The notes: generated from the letters alone by a model not told the origin. A stretch of DNA of 64,000 bases from Ailurus styani (GCA_002007465.1 LNAC01000039.1:598462-662461); one strand, 5' to 3'; shown: positions 12,235 through 24,875, counted from the stretch's first letter. Translations and numbers: made by a program.

Positions 12235-13955
12235 GGCTTTCTGGATGGAGTTAAGATGACAGAGGAGTAAGGGGACCATAAGTTTGTCTGGTCCCTTGAG
12301 TACAGCTAGATTGTTATCAAATCAGTTCGAACACCTGTGAAATTAACTAGAGACCTGAGAAAGGAAATGCTGCAATTCTACAAGTAGAAAAGCAACCACT
12401 TTTTTGGAAGGTAGGAAATGCAGAGACTTGAATCTGGGGTGATATATCTGAGGCTGTGGCGGAGTGGAAGGAGCTTGCTTAAGGAGGCTACTGTAAAATA
12501 TTATAAGCAGCGGAGCACAAAATTGAAACTTTTAGAAGTCCAATAGAGTGGGGGTACATCCCTGGCTTAAAGGTGCTCAGGTGACAAAGAGGGACAGAAT
12601 CACAGGTGGGACAGTGTGGTCTCAGAATCCCTGGGGTCACAAGAAGAACTGGGTTGCCTGAGTGTGGTAGAGTTCCCAGGCATTGGAACAGGGAAGTGGG
12701 CTGCAAACAGTGAGTCTAGGTGTAGAGTCTAGGTGACTTTTTGTACAGTGTTGCCATAAACCATGAACCTCTACATGTTTGGGTGACCATTCTCCAGGTA
12801 GGGGTCCAGCAAAAGGCTGAAGTGTGGTGAGACCCCGAGTCCATAAAGTTTGTAGATTCAAAATGTGGTCACGTGCCTGAGTCACAGGCTGGGTGAACAA
12901 AATGTTGGAAGGGAAACTGAGGAGACAAGAGTGATTGACTGCTTTTATGTGAGGGCTCACTGAAGAGTGGAGGTTGAGAACTTTCAGCTCCAGGGCTAGA
13001 GAGTGGGGTGCCACCATATTTATCCCACCCATCAGTGCTGAAAACCTTCAGGGAGCAAAACAGCACCACATAGTGCAACCAGAGCCACTTAACACTGAGC
13101 CTGGACCCCTGGCAAGGGGATGAAATACCGCCCAGGGAAAGACACCTGAGAATCAGTGCAACAGGCCCCTCCCCCAGAAGACCAGCAGGAACAACTGGCT
13201 TGCACCAAATTTATGGATCGTAGAGGGCTGCAGAGCTTCAACTCTTGGGGAAAAGAATATATAGGATCTATTGTTATTTTATTCTTTCGTCTTTCAATAC
13301 TACTTTTTCAGTTATTTTCTTTTCAACTCCTTTTTTATTCTTTTAAAATTTTTACTTTTATATATACATTATATATATATTTTATTTTTGTTGTTTTTCA
13401 TTGTATTTTATTTCATTTTATTTTTGTATTATATGCTTTTCTTTCTTTCTTACTTTGGGATCTAGTTTCTTTTAATAAGCAGACCAAAACACATCCAGAA
13501 TCTAGTTTTTTATTCTGCTTTATTTTGTTTCTTGTTTGGTTTTTTTCTTATTTTGTTTTGTTTTTGTTTTTTTCTGTTGTCACTGTTGTTATTGTTGATT
13601 TTTCTCTTTCTTTCTTCTACTCGTTTCTGGAAAAAATGGTGAGATGGAGAAATTCACCCCAAAAGAAAGAATAGGAGGTAGTACTCACTGCCAGAGATTT
13701 AATCAATACGGATATAAGTAAGATGTCTGATCTAGAATTTAAAACAACAGTTATAAAGAAAATAGCTGGGCTTGAAAAAAACATAGAATCCCTTACTGTA
13801 GAAATAAAAGAACTAAAATCTAGTCAGGCTGAAATAAAAAATGCTATTACCAAGATGCAGTCCCAAATGGAGGCTATAAAAATAAGGATGAATGAGGCAG
13901 AAGAGTGAGTCAGTGCTATCGAAGACAAAATGATGGAAAATAAGGAAGCTGAATA
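12235..13955 (+). mobile_element. L1 5' UTR and ORF1 start, 3'-truncated
   Basis: 'gagttaagatgacagaggag' at 12247 looks like the L1 5' end. About 1.5 kb of 5' UTR follows with a T-rich part (13270-13600). ORF1 opens at 13723 with MSDLEFKTTVIKKIAGLEKN and a heptad-rich coiled coil, as in ORF1p. Similarity stops near 13955 and no ORF2 or 3' UTR follows. Confidence 0.8.
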
Positions 13956-14135
13956 GTGCTCTGGCACTGACTATTTCATTAGCCCTAGTTAAGTACTATG
14001 CAAATGCATAGTTTGGGTCTAAAGAAGATGGAAGGGAGTGCTGATAGAATAATATAACTTCATCATTGCTTCTGAAATATAAAGCAAATGCCTTGTGACA
14101 ATGAATCAGGAGATTGGGTCGTGTGTGTATGTGTA

Positions 14136-14172
14136 TATGGGTGCGTGCGTGTGTGTGTGTGTGTGTGTGTGT
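14136..14172 (+). repeat. (GT)n microsatellite
   Basis: gtgcgtgcgt followed by about eleven gt units. Confidence 0.92.
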
Positions 14173-14261
14173 AACAGAAAGACTATTCACTTAATGGTAA
14201 TAATAAAACCACTGGATATAACTCTAAGAATAATAAATCAAAGGACTGGCTGTTTTCGTGG

Positions 14262-14400
14262 AACGAGTTCTAGATTAGGCATCCAGATCTGTGAGCGCTA
14301 GTTTTCTGTCTTACCTGCTTGAACTTGGACAAGTTACTTTGCCTCTGTTTTGTAAATTGTCCTTTATTTCAACCCAAAATAAGGAAGTTACTCACTTTAT
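14262..14400 (+). mobile_element. MIR relic
   Basis: 'ttctagattaggcatccaga' then 'cttgaacttggacaagttac' and 'tttgcctctgttttgtaaat' follow the MIR core order. Confidence 0.55.
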
Positions 14401-15015
14401 TTCTATTTTTTAGTAGTTATCCTTAAATTTTAAAATTCATACCTGTTAATTTTGTCCAAGATTAATCAGTATCTCTACTTTTGGGGCCGGTAATGTTGAT
14501 ACCCAACCCAAAGGCTAATCTTCAGACTTTCCCACTAAGGTGTCAGAAATACCAGATGCTCACTCTGCCAGATCTGTCTACCATCAAGAACACAAGTGTG
14601 TGACAGAATCATCCCCCATGGGACTGAGAGGAGGCCTGCTGGTTGGGAAAGGGCTCCTGCCTGGAGATAAGAGACATATAAGGAACAATGCTGTTATTCC
14701 TCGTCTATGTCACTCTTCTTCCACAAGATACTTTTATGTCTGGTATAGCCACTAGCAATCATGAAGGGACAAGTTGGAGAACCCAGTCACTACCCTGACT
14801 ACTACAAATGGAAATTCAGTAAGAGTCTGGATCCTCAGAGTCATTCCTGAGCTACTGAAAAAAACCTTGGACTGTCTACCTTGAAATTTCTTATAATGAT
14901 CCCATTATTTAAGCCACTTTTGGTTGGATATGTTGCTTTTTCCAGCCAGAAATATTCTACATGATACAATCTACTTCCTGAAAAATATAAGAACCTTATA
15001 AAATGGAAGCAATTC
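14401..15015. other. No gene seen
   Basis: Unique-looking intergenic DNA. Short frames at 14540-14755 and 14841-15029 show no recognised motif. Confidence 0.35.
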
Positions 15016-15030
15016 AAAAGTAACTTCAAC

Positions 15031-15225
15031 AGGGCGCCTGGGTGGCTCAGTGGGTTAAAGCCTCTGCCTTCGGCTCAGGTCATGATCCCAGGGTCCTGGG
15101 ATCGAGGCCCGCATCGGGCTCTCTGCTCAGCAGGGAGCCTGCTTCCTCCTCTCTCTCTGCCTGCCTCTCTGCCTACTTGTAATCTCTCTCTCTCTGTCAT
15201 ATAAATAAATAAAATCTTTAAAAAA
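15031..15225 (+). mobile_element. CAN-SINE, young copy
   Basis: A perfect 15-base duplication (aaaagtaacttcaac) lies at 15016-15030 and 15226-15240. It has a full head, ctctctgcctgcctctctgc body and poly-A. Confidence 0.97.
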
Positions 15226-15479
15226 AAAAGTAACTTCAACATACCTCCATTATATCTACTAATCTGCTTCTCTGTGTTCCTATTCCTACTTCCCTTCTGT
15301 TACAGTGGTTGACTGTCCATACTCCGGTATGAAGGCTACCCTTCAATTTTTGCGTGGATACCATCAGTTTCTGCTTATTCAAGGACATCAGTCTCTTTCC
15401 TCACTGTCAGTTTTTCTTCACTTCTGATTATTCTGATCATCGTACAAATAGAGGGTAATATCTCCCATTCAAAACAGAA

Positions 15480-16165
15480 CAGAACAAAACAAAAATCTGC
15501 TTGACTTCCTCTCCCATTATAGTCACTCCTCCATTTCCTTACTTACCATTGCACCAAAATACTTTGAAATATCATCCATCTATACCTCACATTCTCCACT
15601 TACTTTTTCCCCTCCTGAGCCCCCTCCATTCATGCTTTTTTCTTGGCCACTCTTCAAAGATGCTTTTCAAAGTCACCAATGACTTCTGTGTTACCAAATC
15701 CAATAGCTAATTGTCAGTCCACATTTTTTAACAGGAGAATTTGATACATCATTACCTTCTCTTTGAAACGATTTATTCATGTGACTAACTTTACCCATCT
15801 CTTCTGTCTTCCTATATATTAGGGCCCCTCCTCAATCTCATTTGAGAGTTCTTTTCAACTCCTGACCACTAAATGTTGGCTTGGCTCATAGCTCAGTATT
15901 CAGAGCTCTTCTGGTCTCCATCTACATTATCCAGGTGATTTTATTTAATTATATTCCATTACTACAGTGTGCATCCCAAATATCTTGGCTCAGAATGACA
16001 GCTCAGTATATCCAACTATTTAGTAGATATCTAGGCTTGGTTGTCTGAAGGGCATTTCAAATTTAACATTGTTTAAAACTATACTCTTTATTTTCCTCTT
16101 CTAATTGCTTTTCTCGTTCTTTGTCCTCAGTAAATGGTCTGGCCAAAACCTTAGAGTCATCCTTG
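15480..16165 (+). other. Ancient repeat-like, pyrimidine-rich sequence
   Basis: 'aaagtcaccaatgacttctg', 'accaaatccaatagctaatt' and 'ccaactatttagtagatatc' suggest an old LINE-type relic. No gene is seen; the family is not certain. Confidence 0.35.
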
Positions 16166-16169
16166 ATGC

Positions 16170-16398
16170 TTTTTTTTTTCTTTTTAAAGTTTATTTTTTA
16201 ATTTGTAAAAGATTTTATTTACTTATTTGAGAGAGGAAGAGAGAGAGAGAGCACGAGCAAGGGGAAGGGCAGAGGGAGAGGGAGAAGCAGACTCCCTGCT
16301 GAGCAGGGAGCCTGATATGGGGCTCGATCCCAGAACCCCGGGATTATGACCTGAGCTGAAGGGAGATGCTTGGCTAACAGAGCCACACAGGCACACCA
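16170..16398 (-). mobile_element. CAN-SINE, diverged
   Basis: Reversed tail gattttatttacttatttga and reversed head gagccacacaggcacacc. Confidence 0.9.
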
Positions 16399-16399
16399 C

Positions 16400-17770
16400 T
16401 TTTTCTTTTTCTTTTTGTAAGATCTCTTTCCTAGCAGAGTTGGAAGGATTCGTGATGGCTTCTCTTTTCTAACACTGTTCTTCCCTGTTCTTGTGAATAA
16501 GGGCAATAAATGTGTGGCCTCCACTTTGGTTTTCCTGAAAGATTGCTCCTAATTCTTAACACTCCTTCACTAGGGTAGGCATGCGCCCTCCCATTTTTCT
16601 TTCCACGTATACAGCACTACAGAGGATGTGCTGAAGATGGTCTTGGTTTGACCTTGATTTCTCCCACCTTTTATAAACCTGAGGGAATCGGAAATTGCAG
16701 GGAGCAGCAGGCAGCCATAACCTGACCCTTGCTTGGCCCTTTACAGAGCAAAATACTGTGGCGCTCATTAAATATTCAACAATCTATTCCCAGTTTAAAA
16801 CAAACAGAGGTGATCTTTTCAGACCATCTAGTGGGTCTGCATTACAACTGAAGAATGACTTTCCTGCTTCATTAAACATTTAGGCTACTTCTTGGCTTGG
16901 TGCAGCTGCCTATAATCGTGACAGCATATTGAGTGTGGCAGTGTAGACTCTCTTTTTAATGCAAGGAAACTTCCATTATTTTCTTACTGATGATCTTTGG
17001 CAAAGACGACAGGAGGGGAGACGGAAGCATCAGAGAGACAGCTAAGTACGAAAACATCCCAGAAAATTGGCATGTGTTCTCAAGAAACAAGTGTTAGAGC
17101 TACCTAATATGTAGGATGTTTGGCAGTAATGTTATTACCATTTATTTGTTTTGAAATGCATCTTCTCTTGCTCGGTAGTCTGGATGAAAGCACAAGAGAT
17201 TTCTAAGAGCTTAGCTAAAAGCACAAGAGACTTCTAAGAGCTTACCTAAAACCATTCATAAACTCGTGCTACTATTCATGCTAATGATGACCTCAGATAG
17301 TAAAAATTTAAGCTCTTCTAGGACCTTCAACTTGCTCCTTTGAGTTTAGTGTCATTTGGCCCTCCATCAGTAAAGATTTTTATTTTGCCATATTTGTCAT
17401 TTTAAGAGCCCATCTATGATGGTGGTCATCAACTGCTGCTTTTTAGCCCGTGTTCGAATGTCCCCCAAGGAAGTGCTGAGTGCAATGGGAAGTCGGAGTG
17501 CCTGAGTTCACACTGAACTAGTTACATGATTAAAATAGGAATTCCTGTGTATTTGTGAAATGCCTTAAAGTTGTGCTTACAATTTTTTAAAATTATGAAA
17601 CAACTTTGCATTTCTTCTTCTACCTCCCCAACCAATGAAAATTTAAAAAGATATTAAGTGTGAACTCATTGTAAATATAAAGTTAAAAAAATGTTTTGTT
17701 TTCCTTATGCTTTCTCTCTCATCCACCAACCTTTTCTTGCATTTGTAGCCTCCTCCTTATTGGGCCAGAG
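16400..17770. other. Unique intergenic sequence
   Basis: No repeat hallmark and no recognised gene. 16640-16960 is moderately GC-balanced with a run of short frames on both strands. Confidence 0.35.
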
Positions 17771-17794
17771 AACTAACTTCAAAAAGTCTTTGTT

Positions 17795-17881
17795 GGGCGC
17801 CTGGGTGGCTCAGTAGGTTAAAGCCTCTGCTTTCGGCTCAGGTCATGATCTCAGGGTCCTGGGATCGAGGCCCGCATCGAA
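17795..17881 (+). mobile_element. CAN-SINE, 3'-truncated, with 24-base target duplication
   Basis: Only the tRNA-related head and part of the body are present (gggcgcctgggtggctcag ... gaggcccgcatcg). A 24-base perfect direct repeat, starting aactaacttcaaaaa, flanks it at 17771-17794 and 17882-17905. The CT-rich body and poly-A tail are missing. Confidence 0.95.
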
Positions 17882-17909
17882 AACTAACTTCAAAAAGTCT
17901 TTGTTGCAT

Positions 17910-18740
17910 AGATACCACGGTGCTCCATGTTTTACTCAAACTCTACCTTGGAACGGAGGTTTTTTATCAGTTTTAATGTAGTTTGTCATAGAAGACATTT
18001 CATGGGATAACTCTGCTGCGGTCTAATTCTTCTTCATTCTGCTGATGCCCACATATAATTTAGTAATGAACTTTCAAGCTGAATCTGACCTCAGAGTCAG
18101 AGATCGTGTAATCCGACTTACTTATTTTATAGATCTGAGTCTAAGGTCTAGGTAGGCAACAAGCACAGCCGAAGGATTGTTTCAACTCCTCCGTTTTCTC
18201 CATCTATTTTCCACTCCATGAGATAAGACTTTCCTATCTGTCCTCAAACCCCTTGCCTTTGTGGTGTTTCACTGTGTTTCCTTAACTTGACCTTTTTCAG
18301 GGTACGCCTGTCTGGGTTATATACACATCTTTCTCCCATTCTGTTGTATCTCTCCAGCTCCATCATTTTGTGTGTGGAGGGGGGTGAGGGGTGGAGTTCG
18401 ATCCTTGACACCCAGATCTTGTCATCTTCTGCCTTAAACACATTTATTAAACTGAGAAGAAACCATGTTTGGATCATGTCCCACTCCCTCTGATGGCAGA
18501 GTCAAGAAATGTGTTGAGTCTTTGTTCTCATATCATACGTCTGGCTACAAAGTTTTCTATCCATCAGACTTCCATACTTTGTTTCCATGAGCCATATGTA
18601 AATAACAGAAAGTTGATACCAAGAAACTGCTAAAGCTTTGTCCTGCTTCCTTCCTTTCATGTCCAAATTTGCTATTTAGATTTTATTCTTTCTACTGATT
18701 TTTTTGTCACAGATCTTTTTTTCACATACTATTTAAAGTA
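17910..18740. other. No gene seen
   Basis: Intergenic DNA with a possible MIR-like piece at 18085-18180 ('ttattttatagatctgagtc'). Frames at 18244-18493 overlap on both strands and look like chance. Confidence 0.35.
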
Positions 18741-18749
18741 TGTGGCAAA

Positions 18750-18790
18750 ATAATAATAATAATAATGATAATAATAATAATAAATAAAGT
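18750..18790 (+). repeat. (TAA)n microsatellite
   Basis: ataataataataataatgat run. Confidence 0.93.
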
Positions 18791-18799
18791 ATGTAGCAT

Positions 18800-19835
18800 G
18801 AGTCTCACTGGCCTCCCTCCCAAGCATACATCTTCAGTAAAGTCCCATTTTTCCACTTTCTTTTGTGGTTTTGCATTTTGCTTTGTTGACTCTTGCTTCA
18901 GATCCTCTGGGTTAAGGTCCAAATGGCAAGCCAGAGTCCCAATTTTTTCATTTATGTGGAAACATAAATATGGCCAGGACCAGCATTCCTGCCACTACAC
19001 AGAGTCGGCTAACCCTCACACACGTGGCCCCTTCCTTGACTAACATTTTTTTTAAGACTTTGGGCTGAGCAACAATTTCCTTAGCATATTACTCCTGCTG
19101 TCAGATTATAAGACAATGGAGTAAAGTACATTAGCCACATTCCAGGCCTAGAGTGATGTACCCTGGTCATCGTGATAGGACTTTGGCAGCTCCGGGCCCA
19201 TGATGTGAAGTGAGAGACCCTTAGGTGTTTACTTCAGTCTATCTATTTTAATTTCTGATTTCCTAACAACATTTTCCCAATAAATATTTGGGTTGCTTAT
19301 TTATGTTTTGCTTGATTTCGTCCCCATTATATTTACCAACTTGCTTCCAGTGGTGCCTTTTCTAGTTCTTGACTCCCTTAGCTCCTTCATTTAAGGATTT
19401 ATTCTGAGTTTATCAAATACATAGCAGCTCCTGGATCCAGTATTTAGGAATGTCCGTGGTCTCCAGTTTTGAATATTCTCCCTACTCGCCTTCATAGTAA
19501 ACCCTTGTCAGCTCTTCTTGTTTCGTTGTGCTCTTCCTTCTGCTCTTTGTAGACCTCTCTCTGCCTTCCATCTGGATGAAAACTCTGGGGATAAAGACTG
19601 TGGTCTCAAGTTTCATGGCACAAAAGCAACCTTACCCTCCACTTATCTGGTTTCCAAAGCACATGTCTGCTCTCAGTCAGCAGCTTAGAACATCACATAG
19701 AACTGCCGCCGATTTCTATACTAGCTGCTGGAGTCTCCCATCCAGCTGCTAACAAAGCTTGCCGTAAAGAAGCGCCAGGTAGTCTGAGGTCCTTGTTGGT
19801 GCTTCAGTTTCTTCCTCTTGATTAGAGGCCAATGG
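18800..19835. other. No gene seen
   Basis: Intergenic, unique-looking DNA; short frames only. Confidence 0.3.
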
Positions 19836-19838
19836 ACT

Positions 19839-20033
19839 TGGGATGCCTGAGTGGCTTGGTCGGTTTAAGGTCTGCCTTTGGCTCAGGTCATGATCCCAGG
19901 GTCCTGGGATCTAGTCCTGTGTCTGGCTCCTTGTTCGGCAGGAAGGAAGCCTGCTTCTCCCTCTCCCTCTCCCCCTGCTTGTATTCCCTCTCTCGCTGTA
20001 TCTCTCTCTGACAAAGAAATAAAATCTTTAAAG
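19839..20033 (+). mobile_element. CAN-SINE, diverged
   Basis: Head gatgcctgagtggcttggtc; tail gacaaagaaataaaatcttt. Confidence 0.93.
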
Positions 20034-20049
20034 GAGAAAGAGAAGGAGT

Positions 20050-21185
20050 AGAAGAAGAGTCTGACAAAGGGCTTGAACCATGATGCTTGGCTCGAGGTGG
20101 TTTTACTGATGGTCATTAGGAGAACTTGGTGTCATGGAGGCTGCTTCCATCCTGGCTATAAAGCAACAATCAGGGCATTTCCCAGCACATGACTCAAGAT
20201 TGCCTCAATGAGATGACATGTGAGAAGTGTCCTTTAGGATCCACTGTTAGCACTTCTATTGCATTTTGTTTTCCATTGTTTCACAGCTGATTAGGGAGTT
20301 GCTCATCCCTCCTCTTGTGCCCTCACTAGGTTGTAAATTCCAGGCATGCAGGCCCTGACTTACTCATCTCCACATGCCTCTCACCCACAGCATTGTGTCC
20401 TGGGAGGAGTGGAGTAAAATGTCTGCAAAAGAAATTTCATAGAACCATGATTGAGAAGGTACAGCCTCTTTCAGGGCTGGTCATGAATCGTTGGGGTAGC
20501 AGAAGACCTTTCTGTAGCTGGGAGAGGTTTGAAAATCTGTTCTCAAGTTCTTAGAGCAGGGGATGCATCATCTTTTGAAAAAGTATTTAAAGGAAAGGAG
20601 ATGGCGGGTTTTGATGGAGTCGTCTGAGGATATATACATGACCAAAAGGCAGGAGTTGATGTGGTAAAGCCCAAAGCCCCTGTCTTGCTTCATCCTCAAC
20701 TATCCCTTCTCTCCCTGTTGTCCCCTAAGTTCCCAGTCTAAACTAATCTTTTTAGGGGAATCTTTTTAGCCCTGTTTAATCAGGAGAGAGGTAACATGAG
20801 GCGGAGAGAGAAATTTACAGGGAGAGGTGTGACATTCTGAAAAATATGTATGTGCTTTGAAATATATTCAAATACGGATTTGCCTTTTCTGACCGAGAAT
20901 ATCTAGGTTGTGTTGAAGGAAGATTAGGAGTGTCAGAGCAGGGATGCAAAGAGAAAGATTCAACATCCAGCCTTTGACATCTAGAGGAGGACTTTTGGGA
21001 CTGCAGAAAAGCATTTATTTTGAAAGTCAAGCTTTGTGGCGAGAGAATTTCTTTAGCACCTGTCAAGAGCCGTCCGTGAACTAGATCATAAGAAAAGGCA
21101 GGGATGGAGAGAAGTCAGTGTATGACAGAGGGTAGGTGGCATGTGTGAACAAGGAGAGAAAATGAGGGGAAGTAGGCAGTGAAAC
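20050..21185. other. No gene seen
   Basis: Intergenic DNA with no recognised repeat or coding pattern. Confidence 0.3.
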
Positions 21186-21189
21186 CCGG

Positions 21190-21640
21190 GTGTCCTAACT
21201 ACCCCTCTTCGGTTGGTCGAAGATGTTGGACATCTTGGATGTCCAACAGCCAAGATCAGTCGGTGGAGGCAACAGCAAAGGACTTTGTGCCCTGAACCCT
21301 CTGGATCCCTGGGAGGTTGGCAACCTCCACTGGTTGGCACATGGACCATGGCTCATCCCTGAAGGAGAAGTTGTCGCGACAGATGGGCCCGAGGCAGCCC
21401 CCAGATCTCCACAGCCCACAGGAAGTTTGTGGGGAGCCAGAGATCTCAAAGAGGCCCCCTGAAGAAATTCCGAGATTTGGGGAGAACTACCTGGAGCCTG
21501 AGAGTAAGGGCAAGTGGCCGGCACTCTGGAACCTGGTGGCAGATGACAGAATGCTGTCCCCGAGGGGCAGGTCAAGCCTGCTGAGCCTCCAGAGTCACCA
21601 GTATGGGGCCCAGAGCAGATCTTTACTGTGATTAAGGACT
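21190..21640 (+). other. Unrecognised GC-rich, ORF-rich stretch
   Basis: Frames are open on both strands here: plus 21223-21462 and 21317-21631, minus 21195-21575. The plus 104-codon frame contains LKEKLSRQMGPRQPPDLHSP, and EEIPRFGENYLEPESKGKWP. It could be a fragment of a processed pseudogene, but I do not recognise a parent. No splice sites, poly-A tail or target repeats are obvious. Confidence 0.3.
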
Positions 21641-21719
21641 GGCCCCTAGACTGGTGAGAGACCAGCTAGAGGAGAAGAGCTGCCCTTGGCGAAGTCATTC
21701 ACTCCTTGAATCCATGTCT

Positions 21720-21860
21720 TATGTCTTAGTCCTTTGGGGTAAATAGTATTTTTATTTTGTGGCTGAAGAAGCTGTGGTTCCAGAAGTTGAGAGTAATTTA
21801 CCCAAATTCATCCAAGGACCAGCAGCCTCAGGGCAAAATTCAACCCTCAACTCCAGTGGT
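21720..21860 (+). mobile_element. MIR relic
   Basis: 'tttattttgtggctgaagaa' then 'gttgagagtaatttacccaa' follows the MIR core. Confidence 0.6.
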
Positions 21861-21869
21861 TCACCCAGG

Positions 21870-23400
21870 TGCTTACCATTACTTTCTCTGCTCCATGGAA
21901 GCTTCTTATCTATATTTGGTTTCCACTCTGAGATGTCTCACTTCATTGTGAAAGAGGCCCAGAATTCTTCCAAGATACATACTCCAAAGAGATAAAATGC
22001 AATGTGGTAATGACTCAATCAATGACCTTTTAATAAAAATGCTGCTGTGTTCCCAAATGGAAAATTCTGCACAGGATGAGAGTGGCATTTGGGGAGACCC
22101 CTAATGAGTTCTCTCAGTTGATTTTATGACTCATTTATTTGGAGCTTATTGGATTTATCTTTTATACTCCAAACTCAAGAGGAAATAGTTAAACACAGCA
22201 GAATATGGAATGTTCACCCTTCATGCATTTTCTATTTTTCTCTGTTCTGCATATGGTCTGAGCCTGTGAAAAAGAATCTATCTCAGTACCTATAGTTTTC
22301 TCATTAATCAGAGCAGAAAAGCCATTGCTTCATCAGGATTTTGCCATAGTTTACATTTCAAGTGTTTCTTGGGAGTTAAAAAAAAATATGCACTTGTTAT
22401 CAGACACAACCAACAAGGAAGAAGTAGCAAAGGAGTCTGGAAGCACACACGGCGTGAGGTCAGGGAAGCACAGAGAACCAGATAGTTAGAGGCCACCATG
22501 GGCCAGTACACGGACCCACCGCTCCGCATCTCCTCTCTACCAGCATTTCCCCAGTAAGTTCAACTGCAAAACACGTAAGTCCACAAGTGGAGGGAGGTGC
22601 ATGTTGACTGTAACAAGTCTGATTAAATGCCCTTCCTTTTATTCTGTTGGGAGACAAAACGGCCGCCTACCTCATCTGTTTAATTTGAACTTTAAATGTC
22701 ATTGGTGTACTATGTATCTTGCATAAAATAAGCCTAAGGTTGCTGTGGGGAATTATACTGAGGCTTACATAAGACATAGGGGTTTTGGAATGTCTTGACC
22801 CCTATAAAAAGATAATAAACTTGACATAAATAATTCCTTGCTGGGGTTTTTGAAGTTGCTTAACTTTTGTTTAGATTTGAAAATATTGGGAATGACTAAA
22901 ATGACATATTTTGTCCTGGACTGACTGTATTTGTCTTTGGGTGCCCACATGACACGTAGCATTTCCTGCACTCCCTGACCAGGCACAGTGCCCAGCCTGG
23001 GTTTTAAAAGACGAGGAGCAGAGCTTGGTAAATGCCTCTGCTGGATACTGGTAGTGGTTGGGATCTTTAAAATAGGACAGTAAGACTTCATGTCATGATT
23101 CCCAAAAAGGCTGCATCCACACCATGAGGGACTTAAATTTAATGAGTCTTGGAAAACAAAATGATCACTTGTCTTAAGAAGAATTATAACATCCTTATCA
23201 TATATGCAGATTACACAGAACTTAGAATATACCAGGACTTCTCATTTAGCTGATTTTTTATTTAACACAATTTTAAATAAATTAAGGTACACAATAATTA
23301 CAGCAGGATGGCAACCGCTTTGCAGAAGTTGAGAACTATAGCATTGGGAATTAGGAGATGAGCAAAAAAGTTTCTCAGAGTTCCCCCTCAGGTCTAACAG
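21870..23400. other. No gene seen
   Basis: AT-moderate intergenic DNA with small frames only. 23120-23330 is notably AT-rich. Confidence 0.35.
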
Positions 23401-23404
23401 TATT

Positions 23405-23570
23405 TTGGGGTGTTAACCAGTGATTCCTCAGCTGACCCCCACACGGGAATCACCTGGAAAGCTTGTTACAGCGCAGACCCCACGGTTCTTCTCAGAGTCA
23501 ATGCAGGTAGGCCTCTGCGAATTTATGTTTTGAACAAGCTCCCCAGCTGATTCTGATTTGCAACGGAGAT
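23405..23570 (+). mobile_element. MER5A-like DNA transposon relic
   Basis: 'accagtgattcctcagctga', 'gggaatcacctggaaagctt' and, near the right end, 'caagctccccagctgattct' form the near-palindromic ends of an MER5/Charlie-type hAT relic. Confidence 0.65.
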
Positions 23571-23710
23571 TAGCTTGTTCAGCTGCGCAGGGGATCGTTT
23601 TATCACCAGTTCAACTGGAGGTCTCATTCCAGGCTTTGCTACACAGATCACCTCTGCCTGAAGGCAGTGGGAAGCCACTGATTCAAGTGGAGGTGACCCA
23701 AACTTACTTG

Positions 23711-23906
23711 CTTTTTTTTTTTAAAGATTTTATTTATTTGACAGAGAGAGAGAGATCACAAGTAGGCAGATAGGCAGGCAGATAGAGAGGGGGAAGCAGG
23801 TTCCCCGCTGAGCAGAGAACCCGATGTGGGGCTTGATCCCAGGACCCTGAGATCATGACCTGAGCTGAAGGCAGAGGCTTAACCTACTGAGCCACCCAGG
23901 CACCCC
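23711..23906 (-). mobile_element. CAN-SINE
   Basis: Reversed tail ttttttaaagattttattta and reversed head gagccacccaggcacccc, flanked by cttacttgct on both sides. Confidence 0.94.
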
Positions 23907-24319
23907 AATCTTACTTGCTCTTTTTTATTCTGGAGTTAACTCATAGATAGAATGTGAGGGGAACCAGACTTGGATTCAGGGGGATGGATGATGAGACATG
24001 GTGAGGCTGGAGGGAAGTGGACACAGCCGAGTCATAATTAGAAGGGGGATTTGGTAGAAACTGTGATGACTGGATTTTATAAGGAAATAGCAAGACTTCT
24101 TCCAGGCTCAGGGAATAGTATAGATGGTGAGGACTATTCATTGAAATAGGACACACAAGAACTTTATTTGTATACATCATTCATTATGATTTGTCTCAAG
24201 TACTTTTCTAAAAGGTGGTGTTTAAATAGTGTATCTAATTTAGGAAAATATAACTATCATTAGAGTGTAATGAAATCTTCAAGAGGGAAATGTAACTTTA
24301 CAGTGGAGCAATCAGGCTG
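23907..24319. other. No gene seen
   Basis: Intergenic DNA; nothing recognised. Confidence 0.3.
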
Positions 24320-24875
24320 ACTTCACCTTAACCAAGTGATCCAAATTAATGTTACCAGGAATAAGACATATCCACCCCATGTACCCCCCCCCAGATATAA
24401 TGCAATGAGAAGGGCACACCACCCCATCTGGGGTATTCTTACCAAAAATGCAGAGCCTCATTCTAGTAATGAGAAAACACCACATAAACTAAAAATGAAG
24501 GACATTCTACAAAATAACGGGTCAGTCTTCTTCAAATGTGTCAAGGGCAATGAAAGACAAGAAAAAAGAGAGGCTGTCATAAAAGGAAGACTAAGGAGAA
24601 TGACAACCAAATAAAATGTGGGACCTGGGGCAGAAGATGGACATTTAGTGGGAAAACTGGCAAAATCTGAACATGGTGCGTAGGTTATTTAATAGTACTA
24701 TAGCCTGTGATGGTTTCCAGGTTCTGATAATTATACTATTACTGTGGAAGATGTTACAATTAGGGAAATCTGAGGGACGGGCATATGGGTCCTCTCTGTA
24801 CAATTTAGCAACTTTCTGCACATCTAAATTACAAAGTCAAAAAATCACAAACATTCATTTTTGCAACAACTAAAG
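24320..24875 (+). mobile_element. Ancient L1M 3' end relic
   Basis: 'ggacattctacaaaataacg', 'gacatttagtgggaaaactg', 'gttctgataattatactatt' and 'gggtcctctctgtacaattt' follow the well-known 3' end shared by old L1M families. Confidence 0.6.

Noticed and set aside
13156..13674. 172-codon hydrophobic plus-strand frame resembling a membrane protein
   Set aside because: It arises from the T-rich L1 5' UTR; Phe/Leu/Ile richness follows from base composition.
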